Below are positions 8,690-17,831 of a stretch of 64,000 bases of DNA, piece after piece. The notes beneath the pieces were generated by a model. The model saw nothing but the letters and a program-made list of their open reading frames with translations. It did not search any database and was not told where the DNA came from. The stretch is from DATKYQ01 sp964640665 (GTDB lineage: Bacteria > Myxococcota > B64-G9): assembly GCA_964640665.1 (NCBI GenBank), contig CAZXHT010000012.1, forward strand, positions 22,596 to 86,595, written 5' to 3'. The position numbers were made by a program, and so were the translations under genes. Each line of letters begins with the position of its first letter. Positions within the stretch are counted from its first letter, which is position 1.

Positions 8690-10285
8690 CTACAAGCCCG
8701 CGGCTCTCGCCAGCGGCTGGATCATCTGATGCAGGGTCTTGTTTATAAGATCGAGAATCGGCATGGGATAGAATCCCAGGAAAATGATTATCGCGGCCAG
8801 CGGGTAGAGGCACAGGCGCTCGCGCCAATTCATGTCCAGGAGGTTTTTGTACTTCTCGTTGAGGGGGCCGAAGAACATGCGCTGGATCGTCCACAGGTAA
8901 TACGCCGCGGTTATGACGACACCGAAAGCCGAGATGACGGTTAGAGTCGTGTAGACAGGGAAGGCGCCCACGAAGCATAACGCCTCGGAGATGAAACCAC
9001 ACAGGCCGGGCAGGCCCAGGCTGGCCATGAAGGCCAAGCCGACCATGGCGGAGTACTCCGGCATTTGCTTGGCCAGGCCTCCAAATCCCTCGATCTCGCG
9101 GTGATGGGCACGGTCGTAAATCACGCCGGCGATCAAGAACAGCGCCGCGCTGACGATGCCGTGAGTCCACATCTGGTAGACCGCACCGCTGATTCCCTGG
9201 GGTGTGAATGACGACATGGCCAGCAGGCAGAAGCCCATGTGACTGATGCTCGAGTAGGCGATCAACTTCTTGAGATCTTTCTGGGCCATACAGACGAAGG
9301 CGGCGTAGATGATGTTGATCATGCCGAAGACGGCTATCGCGTCCCTGGCCCAGACTGTCGCCTCCGGCAGGATGCCGAAGTTGATCCTCAGTATACCGTA
9401 GACGCCCATCTTCAGGAGAATGCCGGCCAGGATGACAGACACCGGCGTGGGTGCCTCGACGTGCGCATCGGGAAGCCAGGTGTGCATCGGGAACATGGGA
9501 ATCTTGACCGCGAAACCGATGAACAGCCCGACGAAGACGATCCGCGGAAAGGCAATTCCCAGAAGCGTCCCCGCCGTCGAGAAGTCGTTTTCGGTGGCCA
9601 GCTTGATCAAGTTGAAGGTGTGCGCGCAGGGGGTGCCGTCCACCAGCGTGGTCGCATTGGAGGCAAAGTACAAGGCGATCATGCCCAGCAGCATCAGCAC
9701 CGATCCGGCCAGGGTATAGAGGAAGAACTTGATGGCGGCGTACTCGCGCCGCGGTCCGCCCCAGATGCCGATCAAAAAGTACATCGGCAGAAGCATCAGC
9801 TCCCAGAAGACATAAAACAAAAAGAAGTCGAGGGCGCAGAAGACCCCGAACATGCTGCTCTCGAGCAACAGCATCAAGGCCATGTAGCCGGGAACGGACT
9901 TGCGCGAGAAGTGATGTGTATCGTCTTTTGAAATGCCCCAGGGCAGAGAGGCGATCACCGCGATGAAAGACACCAAGCCGGTGAGCATGACCAGAATTAT
10001 GGATAGGCCGTCGATTCCCATGAAGTACTCGATGTTGAAGGCCCGGATCCAGACCAGGTGATGCACGAACTGCACGCCGGTGTTGTCCTGATCGAAGTTC
10101 AGCCACAGCACCACCGTAAGGACAAGCGCGATGGCCGAACATGCCACGGCAATAATCCTTGAAAACTGATCCATGGCATTTCTACTGAGTTTGAGCAGGG
10201 GATTCAGAATCAGGAAGAGTCCGATGATCCCCATGCCGATCAATGGGACGAACGTTATCCAGGAAAGCAGTGTTGATTCAGGCAT
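8690..10285 (-). CDS. nuoM: NADH-quinone oxidoreductase subunit M
   Basis: 531 residues, antiporter-like proton-pumping subunit of complex I. Recognised by FYVFWELMLLPMYFLIGIWG (membrane Glu), the KIPMFPMHTWLPDAHVEAPT signature with its HTWLPDAH core, and KKLIAYSSISHMGFCLL. Length is normal for NuoM. It starts at 10285 after nuoL with a 10-bp gap and is followed closely by nuoN. Confidence 0.97.
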   Translation of the reverse strand: MPESTLLSWITFVPLIGMGIIGLFLILNPLLKLSRNAMDQFSRIIAVACSAIALVLTVVLWLNFDQDNTGVQFVHHLVWIRAFNIEYFMGIDGLSIILVMLTGLVSFIAVIASLPWGISKDDTHHFSRKSVPGYMALMLLLESSMFGVFCALDFFLFYVFWELMLLPMYFLIGIWGGPRREYAAIKFFLYTLAGSVLMLLGMIALYFASNATTLVDGTPCAHTFNLIKLATENDFSTAGTLLGIAFPRIVFVGLFIGFAVKIPMFPMHTWLPDAHVEAPTPVSVILAGILLKMGVYGILRINFGILPEATVWARDAIAVFGMINIIYAAFVCMAQKDLKKLIAYSSISHMGFCLLAMSSFTPQGISGAVYQMWTHGIVSAALFLIAGVIYDRAHHREIEGFGGLAKQMPEYSAMVGLAFMASLGLPGLCGFISEALCFVGAFPVYTTLTVISAFGVVITAAYYLWTIQRMFFGPLNEKYKNLLDMNWRERLCLYPLAAIIIFLGFYPMPILDLINKTLHQMIQPLARAAGL

Positions 10286-10295
10286 CGACTACTCC

Positions 10296-12380
10296 TCAGC
10301 TGTACAAGTCCATCAGGAACCGGGTTAGAATGATCAATACAACGGCACCAACGACCAGTACCGCAAGGTATGTAGGCAGGCGCCCGGTCTGGATGCGACG
10401 CACCTTGGCGCCGCAGAATCTGACCATTCTGGCAATCAGGTTGACCAGGCCGTCGACCACGTATTTATCAATGGCGCCGTCGATCCAGGCAAAGGCCCGG
10501 GTGAAGCTGCCGACCCCGTTCACCAGGCCGTCAAGCACCTTGACATCGAACCAGGAGCAGAGGCGGCTGGTTCCCATGAACCCGCGCACGGCGGTGGCAT
10601 GGTAGGCCTCGTCGACGTAGTACTTGTTGTACACAACCCGGTGAATGCCGGCGAAGCGCTGCTTGAGACGTTCGGGTAACGGATTGCGCCGTCCGCGGTA
10701 AAGCCACCATGCGGCTCCCAGACCCAAAAAGGCGATACCCACAGACAGAAGCATCATGCCCCACTCGGTGCCGTGGCCGTGGCCGGCGGTGGGCAGGTGC
10801 TCGGCGGCCTCGAACACGGGCGCCAGGAATTGCTCGATTGCCGGAGGTGCGCCCGTCCACAAATGAGGCAGCCCGACAAAGGACAGTATTACCGCGCCGG
10901 CTGCCAGCATGACCAGGACGCCCGTGACGACCGGCCGCTGCTCTTCCGGTTCGTGGCCGTGGAGCTCGGGAGTTTCTCCCGTGAAGGTCAGGAAGTAGGA
11001 TCGGAACATGTAAAACGACGTCAGGCCGGCCGCCAGGAATCCCAAAAGCCATGGCAACCATCCGGGCACCAGCAAGGCGCCGCTGTCGAAAGCCCTCCAC
11101 AGGATTTCGTCCTTCGAAAAGAAACCAGCGGCTATCGGGAAGCCGGAGATCGCCACGCAGGCGACCCAGTACGTCCAGCGGGTTATCGGCATTACCTTTC
11201 CCAGCCCGCCCATCTTTCGCATGTCCTGCTCATGGTGCATTGCCATGATGACGCTGCCGGCGCCAAGAAACAGGCAGGCCTTGAAGAAGGCATGGGTCAG
11301 CAGGTGGTAAGAACCGGCCCAGAAAGCCCCGACACCTACGCCGATGAACATGTAGCCGAGTTGGCTGACCGTCGAATAGGCCAGAACTTTCTTTATGTCA
11401 TACTGAAAGCAGCCGATTGTGGCGGCGAACAAGGCGGTGGCCGCGCCTACCATGGCCACAACGGTCATGGCCGTCGGACTCAAAATATACAGGAAATTCA
11501 TCCGGGCGATCATGTAGACGCCGGCAGTCACCATGGTAGCCGCGTGAATCAAGGCGCTCACCGGGGTGGGGCCGGCCATGGCGTCGGGCAGCCAGATGTA
11601 GAGCGGTATCTGGGCCGACTTACCCGTGGCGCCGACAAAGAAGAAAATCGCAATCAGTGTGGCGATCGGCACTCCCCAGAGAATCTTGTCTCCAATGCCG
11701 GCCACGAGCTCGGGCAGCTCGTTGAAGTTCAGCGAGAAGGCTCCTGCGGAGTGGTAACCGCTTTCCGTCCAGCTTCCGCCGAGGCCCCAGAAGAGAATGA
11801 AGAAGCCTATTAAAAATCCGAAATCGCCGATGCGGTTGACCACGAATGCTTTCATGCCAGCCTTGGCGTTGTTCAGATCCTTGTACCAGAAACCGATCAA
11901 CAAGTATGAGCACAATCCCACGCCTTCCCAGCCGACAAACATTAGAAGTAAATTGTCGGCCAGCACCAGGGTGAGCATGGCGAACATGAACAGGTTCAGG
12001 TAGCTGAAATAGCGCCAGTAGCTTTCGTCATCGCGCATGTAACCGATGCTGTAGACGTGGATCAAGCTGCCCACGAAACAGACGGCCAGCGCCATCATTG
12101 CCGAAAGCGAATCCATCGAGAAGGCCAGGTCAACGTTGAATTGGCCGACCGCTACCCAAGTCCAGAGGCGATCGCCCAAAACAGCACCATCGTCCAGGCC
12201 GCGGAGCTTGATAAAAGCCGTAACGGCGACGACGAAGGAGAGCCAGGGCAGTGTAACTCCGATGGCATTAATTGCCTTCTCGCCGAAGCGCCGATGCAAC
12301 TTCTTGCCGAAGGCGCCGTTTATAAAGGCTCCCAGCAGCGGGAAGAAGGGGATCAGCCACAGGATGTTGAACTCTTCCAT
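10296..12380 (-). CDS. nuoL: NADH-quinone oxidoreductase subunit L
   Basis: 694 residues, the distal antiporter-like subunit of complex I with the long C-terminal lateral helix. Diagnostic stretches are FVGWEGVGLCSYLLIGFW, SAQIPLYIWLPDAMAGPT (IWLPDAMAGPTPVSALIHAA is the NuoL hallmark) and KKVLAYSTVSQLGYMF. Residues about 560-694 hold the lateral helix and final membrane anchor. Starts 4 bp after nuoK's stop. Confidence 0.97.
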   Translation of the reverse strand: MEEFNILWLIPFFPLLGAFINGAFGKKLHRRFGEKAINAIGVTLPWLSFVVAVTAFIKLRGLDDGAVLGDRLWTWVAVGQFNVDLAFSMDSLSAMMALAVCFVGSLIHVYSIGYMRDDESYWRYFSYLNLFMFAMLTLVLADNLLLMFVGWEGVGLCSYLLIGFWYKDLNNAKAGMKAFVVNRIGDFGFLIGFFILFWGLGGSWTESGYHSAGAFSLNFNELPELVAGIGDKILWGVPIATLIAIFFFVGATGKSAQIPLYIWLPDAMAGPTPVSALIHAATMVTAGVYMIARMNFLYILSPTAMTVVAMVGAATALFAATIGCFQYDIKKVLAYSTVSQLGYMFIGVGVGAFWAGSYHLLTHAFFKACLFLGAGSVIMAMHHEQDMRKMGGLGKVMPITRWTYWVACVAISGFPIAAGFFSKDEILWRAFDSGALLVPGWLPWLLGFLAAGLTSFYMFRSYFLTFTGETPELHGHEPEEQRPVVTGVLVMLAAGAVILSFVGLPHLWTGAPPAIEQFLAPVFEAAEHLPTAGHGHGTEWGMMLLSVGIAFLGLGAAWWLYRGRRNPLPERLKQRFAGIHRVVYNKYYVDEAYHATAVRGFMGTSRLCSWFDVKVLDGLVNGVGSFTRAFAWIDGAIDKYVVDGLVNLIARMVRFCGAKVRRIQTGRLPTYLAVLVVGAVVLIILTRFLMDLYS

Positions 12381-12384
12381 TGAG

Positions 12385-12696
12385 CTATCCCCTCAACGAA
12401 TTGGTGCGATCGAGATCAATCGTTTTCATCCTGCGTTTGATGGCAAGGATCAAGGCCAATGCCACGGCGGCCTCGGCCGCGGCCAGTACGATAATGAAAA
12501 GGACGAAAATAGAGCCTTCGACAGCCCGATCGTTGTAGTGCGAAAAGGCAATCAGGTTCAGTCCCGAGGCGTTCAGCATGAGTTCGATGCCGATTAGAAT
12601 TGCAACGGCATTGCGGCGAATGATGACACATACGACGCCCAGCGCAAAGAGCAGAGTCCCGACCACCAGGAAATGTTCGAGGCCTACCTGAATCAT
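12385..12696 (-). CDS. nuoK: NADH-quinone oxidoreductase subunit K
   Basis: 103 residues, three membrane helices, usual NuoK size. AILIGIELMLNASGLNLIAF and AAAEAAVALALILAI contain the two conserved membrane glutamates of the central proton channel. The ATG overlaps the TGA of nuoJ (ATGA), a sign of translational coupling. Confidence 0.96.
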   Translation of the reverse strand: MIQVGLEHFLVVGTLLFALGVVCVIIRRNAVAILIGIELMLNASGLNLIAFSHYNDRAVEGSIFVLFIIVLAAAEAAVALALILAIKRRMKTIDLDRTNSLRG

Positions 12697-13217
12697 TTGC
12701 CGGCCTCCGTGTCTTCAGCCTGCCGGTGCCGCGCTATGACAACAGCGCCGATGACTATACCGAGCAGGACAATGCTGATCACCTCGAAAGGCAGCAAGGC
12801 GTTCGAAAGAAGGGCCGAGCCGATCGAGGCCGTTGTCTGCGTGAATTCGCCGACTCCCGATTTTTGCCAGGGTGCCTGGATGGCCAGAGGCACAAGCAGA
12901 GCCAGCAGTGCCAGCCCGGTAAGGGCGCCCAGCCACAGGCCGGCAGAGCGGTTGCTGCGCGGGGCCGTTTCGATGTTTCCGGTCAACATGACGGCAAACA
13001 GCAGCAATACCAAGATGCCGCCGACGTAGACCAGAACCTGGATGACGGCCACGAAGTCGGCGGCCAGCATGCCGTAGAGCACGGCCATGCCGAAAAAAGT
13101 ACCCAGCAGGGCAAACACCGCCCGGACTATGTTGCGACTGCCAACGGCATAGACGGCCGTGGCCAGCGTTACGAGCGCCGCGGCATAGAAGACCAGATCC
13201 AGCAGAGAGAAGCTCAC
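12693..13217 (-). CDS. nuoJ: NADH-quinone oxidoreductase subunit J
   Basis: 174 residues, five membrane helices. The FAVIQVLVYVGGILVLLLFA-type stretch (here FVAVIQVLVYVGGILVLLLF) contains the conserved Tyr/Gly helix with the pi-bulge typical of NuoJ. The start is a GTG overlapping the nuoI stop (GTGA). Confidence 0.96.
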   Translation of the reverse strand: MSFSLLDLVFYAAALVTLATAVYAVGSRNIVRAVFALLGTFFGMAVLYGMLAADFVAVIQVLVYVGGILVLLLFAVMLTGNIETAPRSNRSAGLWLGALTGLALLALLVPLAIQAPWQKSGVGEFTQTTASIGSALLSNALLPFEVISIVLLGIVIGAVVIARHRQAEDTEAGK

Positions 13218-13774
13218 TGTGATCCTCCTCCCGATTGAGAGGGGCCGTTACGGTCGGCCGGGTAGAGCATTTTCCTGACGATTGATCCCAGCGGAGCGGT
13301 GACAATCTCAGCGTCTTTCTTGGGCGGCTTGGAGACAGGCCGGGGCTGGTCGACGAAGTTCAGCATCAGCCGCCCCACGTCGTACATGGCTCCCTCGAAC
13401 TCATGCGAGTGGCGTAGCCCGCCTGAGGGGCAGGCCTCGACGCACAGCCCGCAGAACATGCATTTGGCGACGTCGATTTCGAACCTGGTCAACATGCGCT
13501 GCTTGGTTTCCTCGTCCTTTTTTATCTCGATGTGAATGCAGTCAATGGGACATTGCTTGGCGCACATGCTGCAGCCGGTACATAGGCCGGCGTCCACCTC
13601 GAGGATTCCGCGGCTGCGGGCGGGAAGCATTGCGACCACGGGCTGCTTGGTGCGATCGGGGTACTGGATCGTGATTGGCTTACGAAACATATAAGAGAAG
13701 GTCACGGCCAGGCCGTCGCCCAGGGTCAGGAAGGAGCGACCGATGGCGGAGAAATAGTTTGCGAAAGCTCCCAT
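13214..13774 (-). CDS. nuoI: NADH-quinone oxidoreductase subunit I
   Basis: 186 residues, ferredoxin-like arm subunit carrying clusters N6a and N6b. Two 4Fe-4S motifs are intact: CTGCSMCAKQCPIDC near residue 65 and CMFCGLCVEACPSG near residue 105. The C-terminal tail of about 60 residues is Pro/Lys-rich. The ATG overlaps the nuoH stop by one base (TGATG). Confidence 0.97.
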   Translation of the reverse strand: MGAFANYFSAIGRSFLTLGDGLAVTFSYMFRKPITIQYPDRTKQPVVAMLPARSRGILEVDAGLCTGCSMCAKQCPIDCIHIEIKKDEETKQRMLTRFEIDVAKCMFCGLCVEACPSGGLRHSHEFEGAMYDVGRLMLNFVDQPRPVSKPPKKDAEIVTAPLGSIVRKMLYPADRNGPSQSGGGSQ

Positions 13775-15078
13775 CAGGCGTTTTCCTTTTCACGCCGCCT
13801 GCGGAACTTGCCGTAAGGGCGGGCCTGAATTGCAGGGTCGAAGGAGCCTTTCTCGCCCCTGGCCAAAAGATCGAGATCGAGCCGATCGCCGGAATGCTTG
13901 ATGTGGAACCACACCCGCCACAGGAACACCAGAACCAGCAAGCCTCCCGCGCCGGCCGTGATCCAGTGGACAAGGTTGTCTGCCCGTGAACCCGATCTAA
14001 TGACCAGCAAGTAAACGGCGTTACCGGCCAGGCAGACGAAGGCGATCGGCACCAAGTAGCGGTAACAAAGATTCATTAACTGGTCTACTCTCAGACGCGG
14101 GAAAGTCCACCGGAACCAGACGACGACGAAGCACAACACCGAGGCCTTGGCCATGAAGATCACAAGGCCCAAAAGCCTCAGCCAGACGGACGCCGCCTGG
14201 GCGGCCAGGGAGACACAGGGAATCTGCCAACCGCCGAAGAACAGGGTAGTGGCCACGGCGCTCATCAGGTAGACGTTGGCGAATTCGGCCAGGAAGAATC
14301 CCGCGAAGCGCATGCCACTGTACTCGGTGTTGAAGCCGGCTACCAGTTCGCTTTCGGCCTCGGGCAGATCGAATGGAGTGCGGTTGCCCTCGGCAATGGC
14401 GGAAGTGAAGTAAATTGCGAAAGCCACCAGGGTGAAGGGGTTGTAGAAAGCATACCATTCCCAAGGCCAGCCGCCCTGTGTGCTGATGATTCCGGGAGAG
14501 GAAGCCGTGCCGCTCATCTGCAGCGTGCCCGCGATCAACACCACCGAGAGTATGCTTAAAGCGGCCGGTACCTCGTAAGAGACGATCTGGGCTGTCGCGC
14601 GTATTCCGCCCAGCAGGCTCCACTTGTTGTTCGAGGCCCAGCCGGACATCAGGATGCCCACGCTGGCCACGGATGTGATCGCCAGAATGTAAAGAATGCC
14701 GACGTTGAGATCGGACGCGATCAAGAGCATTCCGAAAGGCACCGAGGCGAAGGCCGCGAAGACCCCGACCATCACCAGGTAGGGCGCCAGCCGAAACAGA
14801 GGCCCGTCAGCCTGCGCCGGGACGAGATCCTCTTTCATGATGAGTTTCAATCCGTCGGCCAGCCACTGCAGCACGCCGAACGGCCCGACGCGGTTGGGAC
14901 CGATACGGCTCTGCACCCGTCCCGCCACGCGGCGCTCGACCACTACCAGGAATCCGGCGATGGTGAGCGCGACCAAGAAGACCGCCGCCGCCACGATAAG
15001 CACGGCCATGGCGAAGAGGATGCTTGTTGCCCAGGGGCCAAGTTCCAAACTCGATAGGTAATTGTAAATGAATTCCAC
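13774..15078 (-). CDS. nuoH: NADH-quinone oxidoreductase subunit H
   Basis: About 434 residues, the membrane subunit that forms the quinone-entry cavity. Hallmarks: VERRVAGRVQSRIGPNRVGP, GLKLIMKEDLVP, NRTPFDLPEAESELVAGFN and EYSGMRFAGFFLAEFAN. The GTG at 15078 has AGG 7 nt upstream and is preferred; a GTG at 15093 would overlap nuoD by 11 bp and lacks a ribosome site. The C-terminus extends past the last helix with a charged tail (YGKFRRRREKENA). Confidence 0.95.
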   Translation of the reverse strand: MEFIYNYLSSLELGPWATSILFAMAVLIVAAAVFLVALTIAGFLVVVERRVAGRVQSRIGPNRVGPFGVLQWLADGLKLIMKEDLVPAQADGPLFRLAPYLVMVGVFAAFASVPFGMLLIASDLNVGILYILAITSVASVGILMSGWASNNKWSLLGGIRATAQIVSYEVPAALSILSVVLIAGTLQMSGTASSPGIISTQGGWPWEWYAFYNPFTLVAFAIYFTSAIAEGNRTPFDLPEAESELVAGFNTEYSGMRFAGFFLAEFANVYLMSAVATTLFFGGWQIPCVSLAAQAASVWLRLLGLVIFMAKASVLCFVVVWFRWTFPRLRVDQLMNLCYRYLVPIAFVCLAGNAVYLLVIRSGSRADNLVHWITAGAGGLLVLVFLWRVWFHIKHSGDRLDLDLLARGEKGSFDPAIQARPYGKFRRRREKENA

Positions 15079-15082
15079 GATT

Positions 15083-16216
15083 CTACCTGTCACATTCGGG
15101 TGCGATCACGTCGAGAGTGGCCACTAGAGCGACCAGGTCGGCGATCATCAACCCCGGACTTGTGTGTTCGATGATGCTCATGGCGGAGAAGGACCCGGTG
15201 CGCCACTTGATCCGATAGGGGTTCTTGCCGCCGTCCGAGACCAGGTAGCAGCCCATCTCACCGCGGGCGCCCTCGGCAGATGCGTAGCTCTCGCCCTTGG
15301 GCGCCTTGATCATCCTGGGAACCTTGGCCTTGATGTCGCCTTCGGGAAGCTTGGCCAGGCACTGGCGCAGGATGCGGCAACTCTGACGCATCTCCTCGAC
15401 CCGCACTAAAAAGCGCTGGTTACAGTCGCCGGCTGTGCCGCGGCCGAGAGGCCCGACCGGGACGTCGAACTCGACTTGCGGGTAGGCGCCGTAGGGGATG
15501 TCACGACGAATGTCCCAATCTTGTCCGCTGGCCCGCAGGTTGGGGCCCGTCAGGCCCCAAGCCACGGCGTCCCTGCGGCTGATTACCGCGACGTCTTCCA
15601 TGCGTTTAATCAGAATCTCGTTGCCGACGATCAACTTGTCGAACTCGTCGATAATCGGCTCGAAGTGATCCAGGAAAGACTCGAGTTGTTTGAGCCAATG
15701 ATCATCAACGTCTGAGGCGACCCCGCCGATGCGCAGGTAGTTGTGCGTGACACGGTTGCCGCACAAGGCTTCGATCAGGTCGTTGATGCTCTCACGCTCT
15801 CGCAAGAGATAGACGAAAGGCGTGTAGGCCCCGAGGTCCATGGTTATACAGCCCAGGGTGATGTGATGGTTGGCTATGCGGTTCAACTCGCAGGCGATTA
15901 TCCTGAGAAACTCGGCCCGCGGGGGAATCTCGCATGCCAACAACGCCTCGACCGCCATGGCGTAGGCCTGCTCGGTGAACATCGCTTCCAGGTAGTTGAT
16001 TCGGTCGGTAAACGGCATATAGCCGGCGTAGGTCTGAGATTCGGCCAACTTTTCCAGCCCGCGATGCAGGTAACCGACTTCGGGAACGGCCTTGCGCATA
16101 ATCTCGCCGTCGGTGTGCACCACGAAGCGCAGCACTCCGTGGGTGGACGGGTGGTGCGGCCCCATGTTCAGCACAAGCTCTTCACGCTGCGCGCCGGCCT
16201 CGATGGGTTCGCTCAT
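15083..16216 (-). CDS. nuoD: NADH-quinone oxidoreductase subunit D
   Basis: 377 residues, separate from nuoC (not a CD fusion). Starts its core with ELVLNMGPHHPSTHGVLRFV and has EVGYLHRGLEKLAE, LACEIPPRAEFLR and the terminal VVATLDVIAPECDR. It shares ancestry with NiFe-hydrogenase large subunits and helps form the quinone site with NuoB. The ATG overlaps nuoC's stop (ATGA). Confidence 0.97.
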   Translation of the reverse strand: MSEPIEAGAQREELVLNMGPHHPSTHGVLRFVVHTDGEIMRKAVPEVGYLHRGLEKLAESQTYAGYMPFTDRINYLEAMFTEQAYAMAVEALLACEIPPRAEFLRIIACELNRIANHHITLGCITMDLGAYTPFVYLLRERESINDLIEALCGNRVTHNYLRIGGVASDVDDHWLKQLESFLDHFEPIIDEFDKLIVGNEILIKRMEDVAVISRRDAVAWGLTGPNLRASGQDWDIRRDIPYGAYPQVEFDVPVGPLGRGTAGDCNQRFLVRVEEMRQSCRILRQCLAKLPEGDIKAKVPRMIKAPKGESYASAEGARGEMGCYLVSDGGKNPYRIKWRTGSFSAMSIIEHTSPGLMIADLVALVATLDVIAPECDR

Positions 16217-16728
16217 TTAATCTCTCCGGCATCGCCGTAACCCGGTCGGCTGGTGGGAATACCGCGGTAGTCGGGCTGCTCGGTGTAGTCTTTTCTAAGC
16301 GGATGGCCTACCCAGTCGTCGGGCATCATGATCCGGCGCAGATCCGGGTGTCCGCTGAATTCGACACCCAGCAGGTCAAAGATTTCACGCTCGTACCAGA
16401 CGGCGGCCGGCCAAATCGCGGCCAGGCTGGAAAGCTTGGGCGCCTCGCGCTCGACGGTCGTCTTGAGCACGAAGGCATGGCGTCGGACGTAGCTCCACAG
16501 GTGGGCCACCACCTCGATCTTTCCGTCGTCCGGACGGTCAGTGCCTGTCAGGTTGCGCAGAAAATCGAAAGCGAGTTCAGTGTCGTCGCGCGCAAAACGG
16601 CAGGCGTCTACCCAAGCTCCGGGTTCGATGATCGCCCAGGGATCTCCGGTGTTCTTTTCACCCTCGTGCCACTCGATCTGCTTGTCGAGTTTTTGCTGCA
16701 GGTATGCCTGGATTTCCGCGGGTTTCAT
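16213..16728 (-). CDS. nuoC: NADH-quinone oxidoreductase subunit C
   Basis: 171 residues. The C-terminal part has the NuoC signature: WYEREIFDLLGVEFSGHPDL then RRIMMPDDWVGHPLRKDY. The start at 16728 is 3 bp after nuoB's stop, with AGGGAAAG upstream; the longer open frame extends into nuoB and is not coding. It scaffolds NuoD in the peripheral arm. Confidence 0.95.
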   Translation of the reverse strand: MKPAEIQAYLQQKLDKQIEWHEGEKNTGDPWAIIEPGAWVDACRFARDDTELAFDFLRNLTGTDRPDDGKIEVVAHLWSYVRRHAFVLKTTVEREAPKLSSLAAIWPAAVWYEREIFDLLGVEFSGHPDLRRIMMPDDWVGHPLRKDYTEQPDYRGIPTSRPGYGDAGEIK

Positions 16729-16730
16729 GA

Positions 16731-17264
16731 TCAACTTTCCCTGGGCAGCCGAGGATCGGTTTTTTCGGGAAGTTTGCCCCATGCCTTTTTCAGCCATGGC
16801 TCCTTTTCGATCTTGTGTTGGATCAGCATAAGGCCCTCGACCAGCGATTCGGGACGCGGGGGACAGCCCGGAATATAAACGTCCACCGGCAGGAAGAGAT
16901 CGCCGCCCTTGACGACGCTGTAGCTTTTCTGGAACAGCCCGCCCGTGCTGGCGCACGAGCCCATGGCGATTACGTACTTGGGCTCGGGCATCTGGTCGTA
17001 AAGCAAGCGGATACGGCTGGCCATCTTGTAGGTGATCGTGCCGGCCAGCACCAGCACGTCGGCCTGGCGTGGCGTCGAGCGGAACATCATGCCGAAGCGA
17101 TCGGCGTCGGCGCGTGGGCCGCCGGTCTGCATCAGTTCGATGGCGCAGCAGGCGGTGCCGAAAAGCAGGTACCACAGGCTGTGCTTGCGGGCCAGATTCA
17201 GCAGGTTGTCTACGCTGCCGAGCGCGTAGCCGCCTTCGGGGCTTTTTTCGATGAGCGGAGTCAC
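16731..17264 (-). CDS. nuoB: NADH-quinone oxidoreductase subunit B
   Basis: 177 residues from a GTG at 17264 that overlaps the nuoA stop (GTGA). It carries cluster N2: FGTACCAIELMQ (tandem Cys), AMGSCASTGGLF and YIPGCPPRPESLVEG supply the four ligands. The DRFGMMFRSTPRQADVLV stretch is the usual quinone-site neighbour. An ATG at 17330 would lie inside nuoA and is less likely. Confidence 0.96.
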   Translation of the reverse strand: MTPLIEKSPEGGYALGSVDNLLNLARKHSLWYLLFGTACCAIELMQTGGPRADADRFGMMFRSTPRQADVLVLAGTITYKMASRIRLLYDQMPEPKYVIAMGSCASTGGLFQKSYSVVKGGDLFLPVDVYIPGCPPRPESLVEGLMLIQHKIEKEPWLKKAWGKLPEKTDPRLPRES

Positions 17265-17692
17265 TGTGCGCCTTCCCGCGGTTCGTCCGGAGACTGCTTC
17301 CCGGATAGTTGATTGATGATCCTGTCCCAACTCAAGTCGCCGCGTGCCCAGACGTAGACCAAAGCCACAAGCAGAATGACGAGGAACAGAAAAATTTCAA
17401 CAAAAGCCAGAATCCCGAGGCCTTCGGCGACGAGCTTGCGAAAAACGACCACCGCCGGCACCACCAGCGCAATCTCGACGTCGAAGACCACGAAAACCAG
17501 GGCGATGACGTAAAATCGATTATTGAAGTTGAACCAGGCCGGACCAAACGGTTTTTCACCGCATTCGTAAGTGGTTGCCTTGATCGCCTCGGGCTTTGAT
17601 GGCCTAACCAGCTTGCCAAAAAGCAAAAATACGAACAGGGCAAGACCGCTGACTGCGAGAAAACCCAATATAGTCGCCAAATTGAAAGCCAT
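17261..17692 (-). CDS. nuoA: NADH-quinone oxidoreductase subunit A
   Basis: 143 residues, three helices, first gene of the nuo operon. TYECGEKPFGPAWFNFNNRF (conserved Cys/Glu loop) and YVIALVFVVFDVEIALVVP identify NuoA. The start at 17692 has AGGAGAC 5 nt upstream; the longer frame to 17770 has no such site. The operon order nuoA-B-C-D-H-I-J-K-L-M-N contains no E, F or G. Confidence 0.96.
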   Translation of the reverse strand: MAFNLATILGFLAVSGLALFVFLLFGKLVRPSKPEAIKATTYECGEKPFGPAWFNFNNRFYVIALVFVVFDVEIALVVPAVVVFRKLVAEGLGILAFVEIFLFLVILLVALVYVWARGDLSWDRIINQLSGKQSPDEPREGAQ

Positions 17693-17724
17693 ACCGTCTC
17701 CTCGCGAGTCGACTCTGACAGTGC

Positions 17725-17757
17725 CGAAGACAAAACACAACTGACATGCGGTGTCAA
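17725..17757 (-). promoter_or_regulatory. Weak candidate promoter of the nuo operon
   Basis: On the minus strand TTGACA (17757-17752) is followed after 17 nt by TTTGTC, a poor -10 box. It lies about 60 bp before the nuoA start in the region divergent from the GH92 gene. The -35 is perfect but the -10 matches poorly, so this is tentative. Confidence 0.3.
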
Positions 17758-17831
17758 GACCAAGAATCAATAATTCTAATGTTACCTAGGAGGTTTTCGT
17801 GTATTGTTTCTACACTGTACGGAGTGAACAA

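Noticed and set aside
8301..10142. 613-residue ORF over nuoM and nuoN
   Set aside because: It is an out-of-frame shadow with Arg/His-rich nonsense sequence.
10773..11813. Long plus-strand ORF over nuoL
   Set aside because: Antisense shadow of nuoL; composition is unlike proteins.
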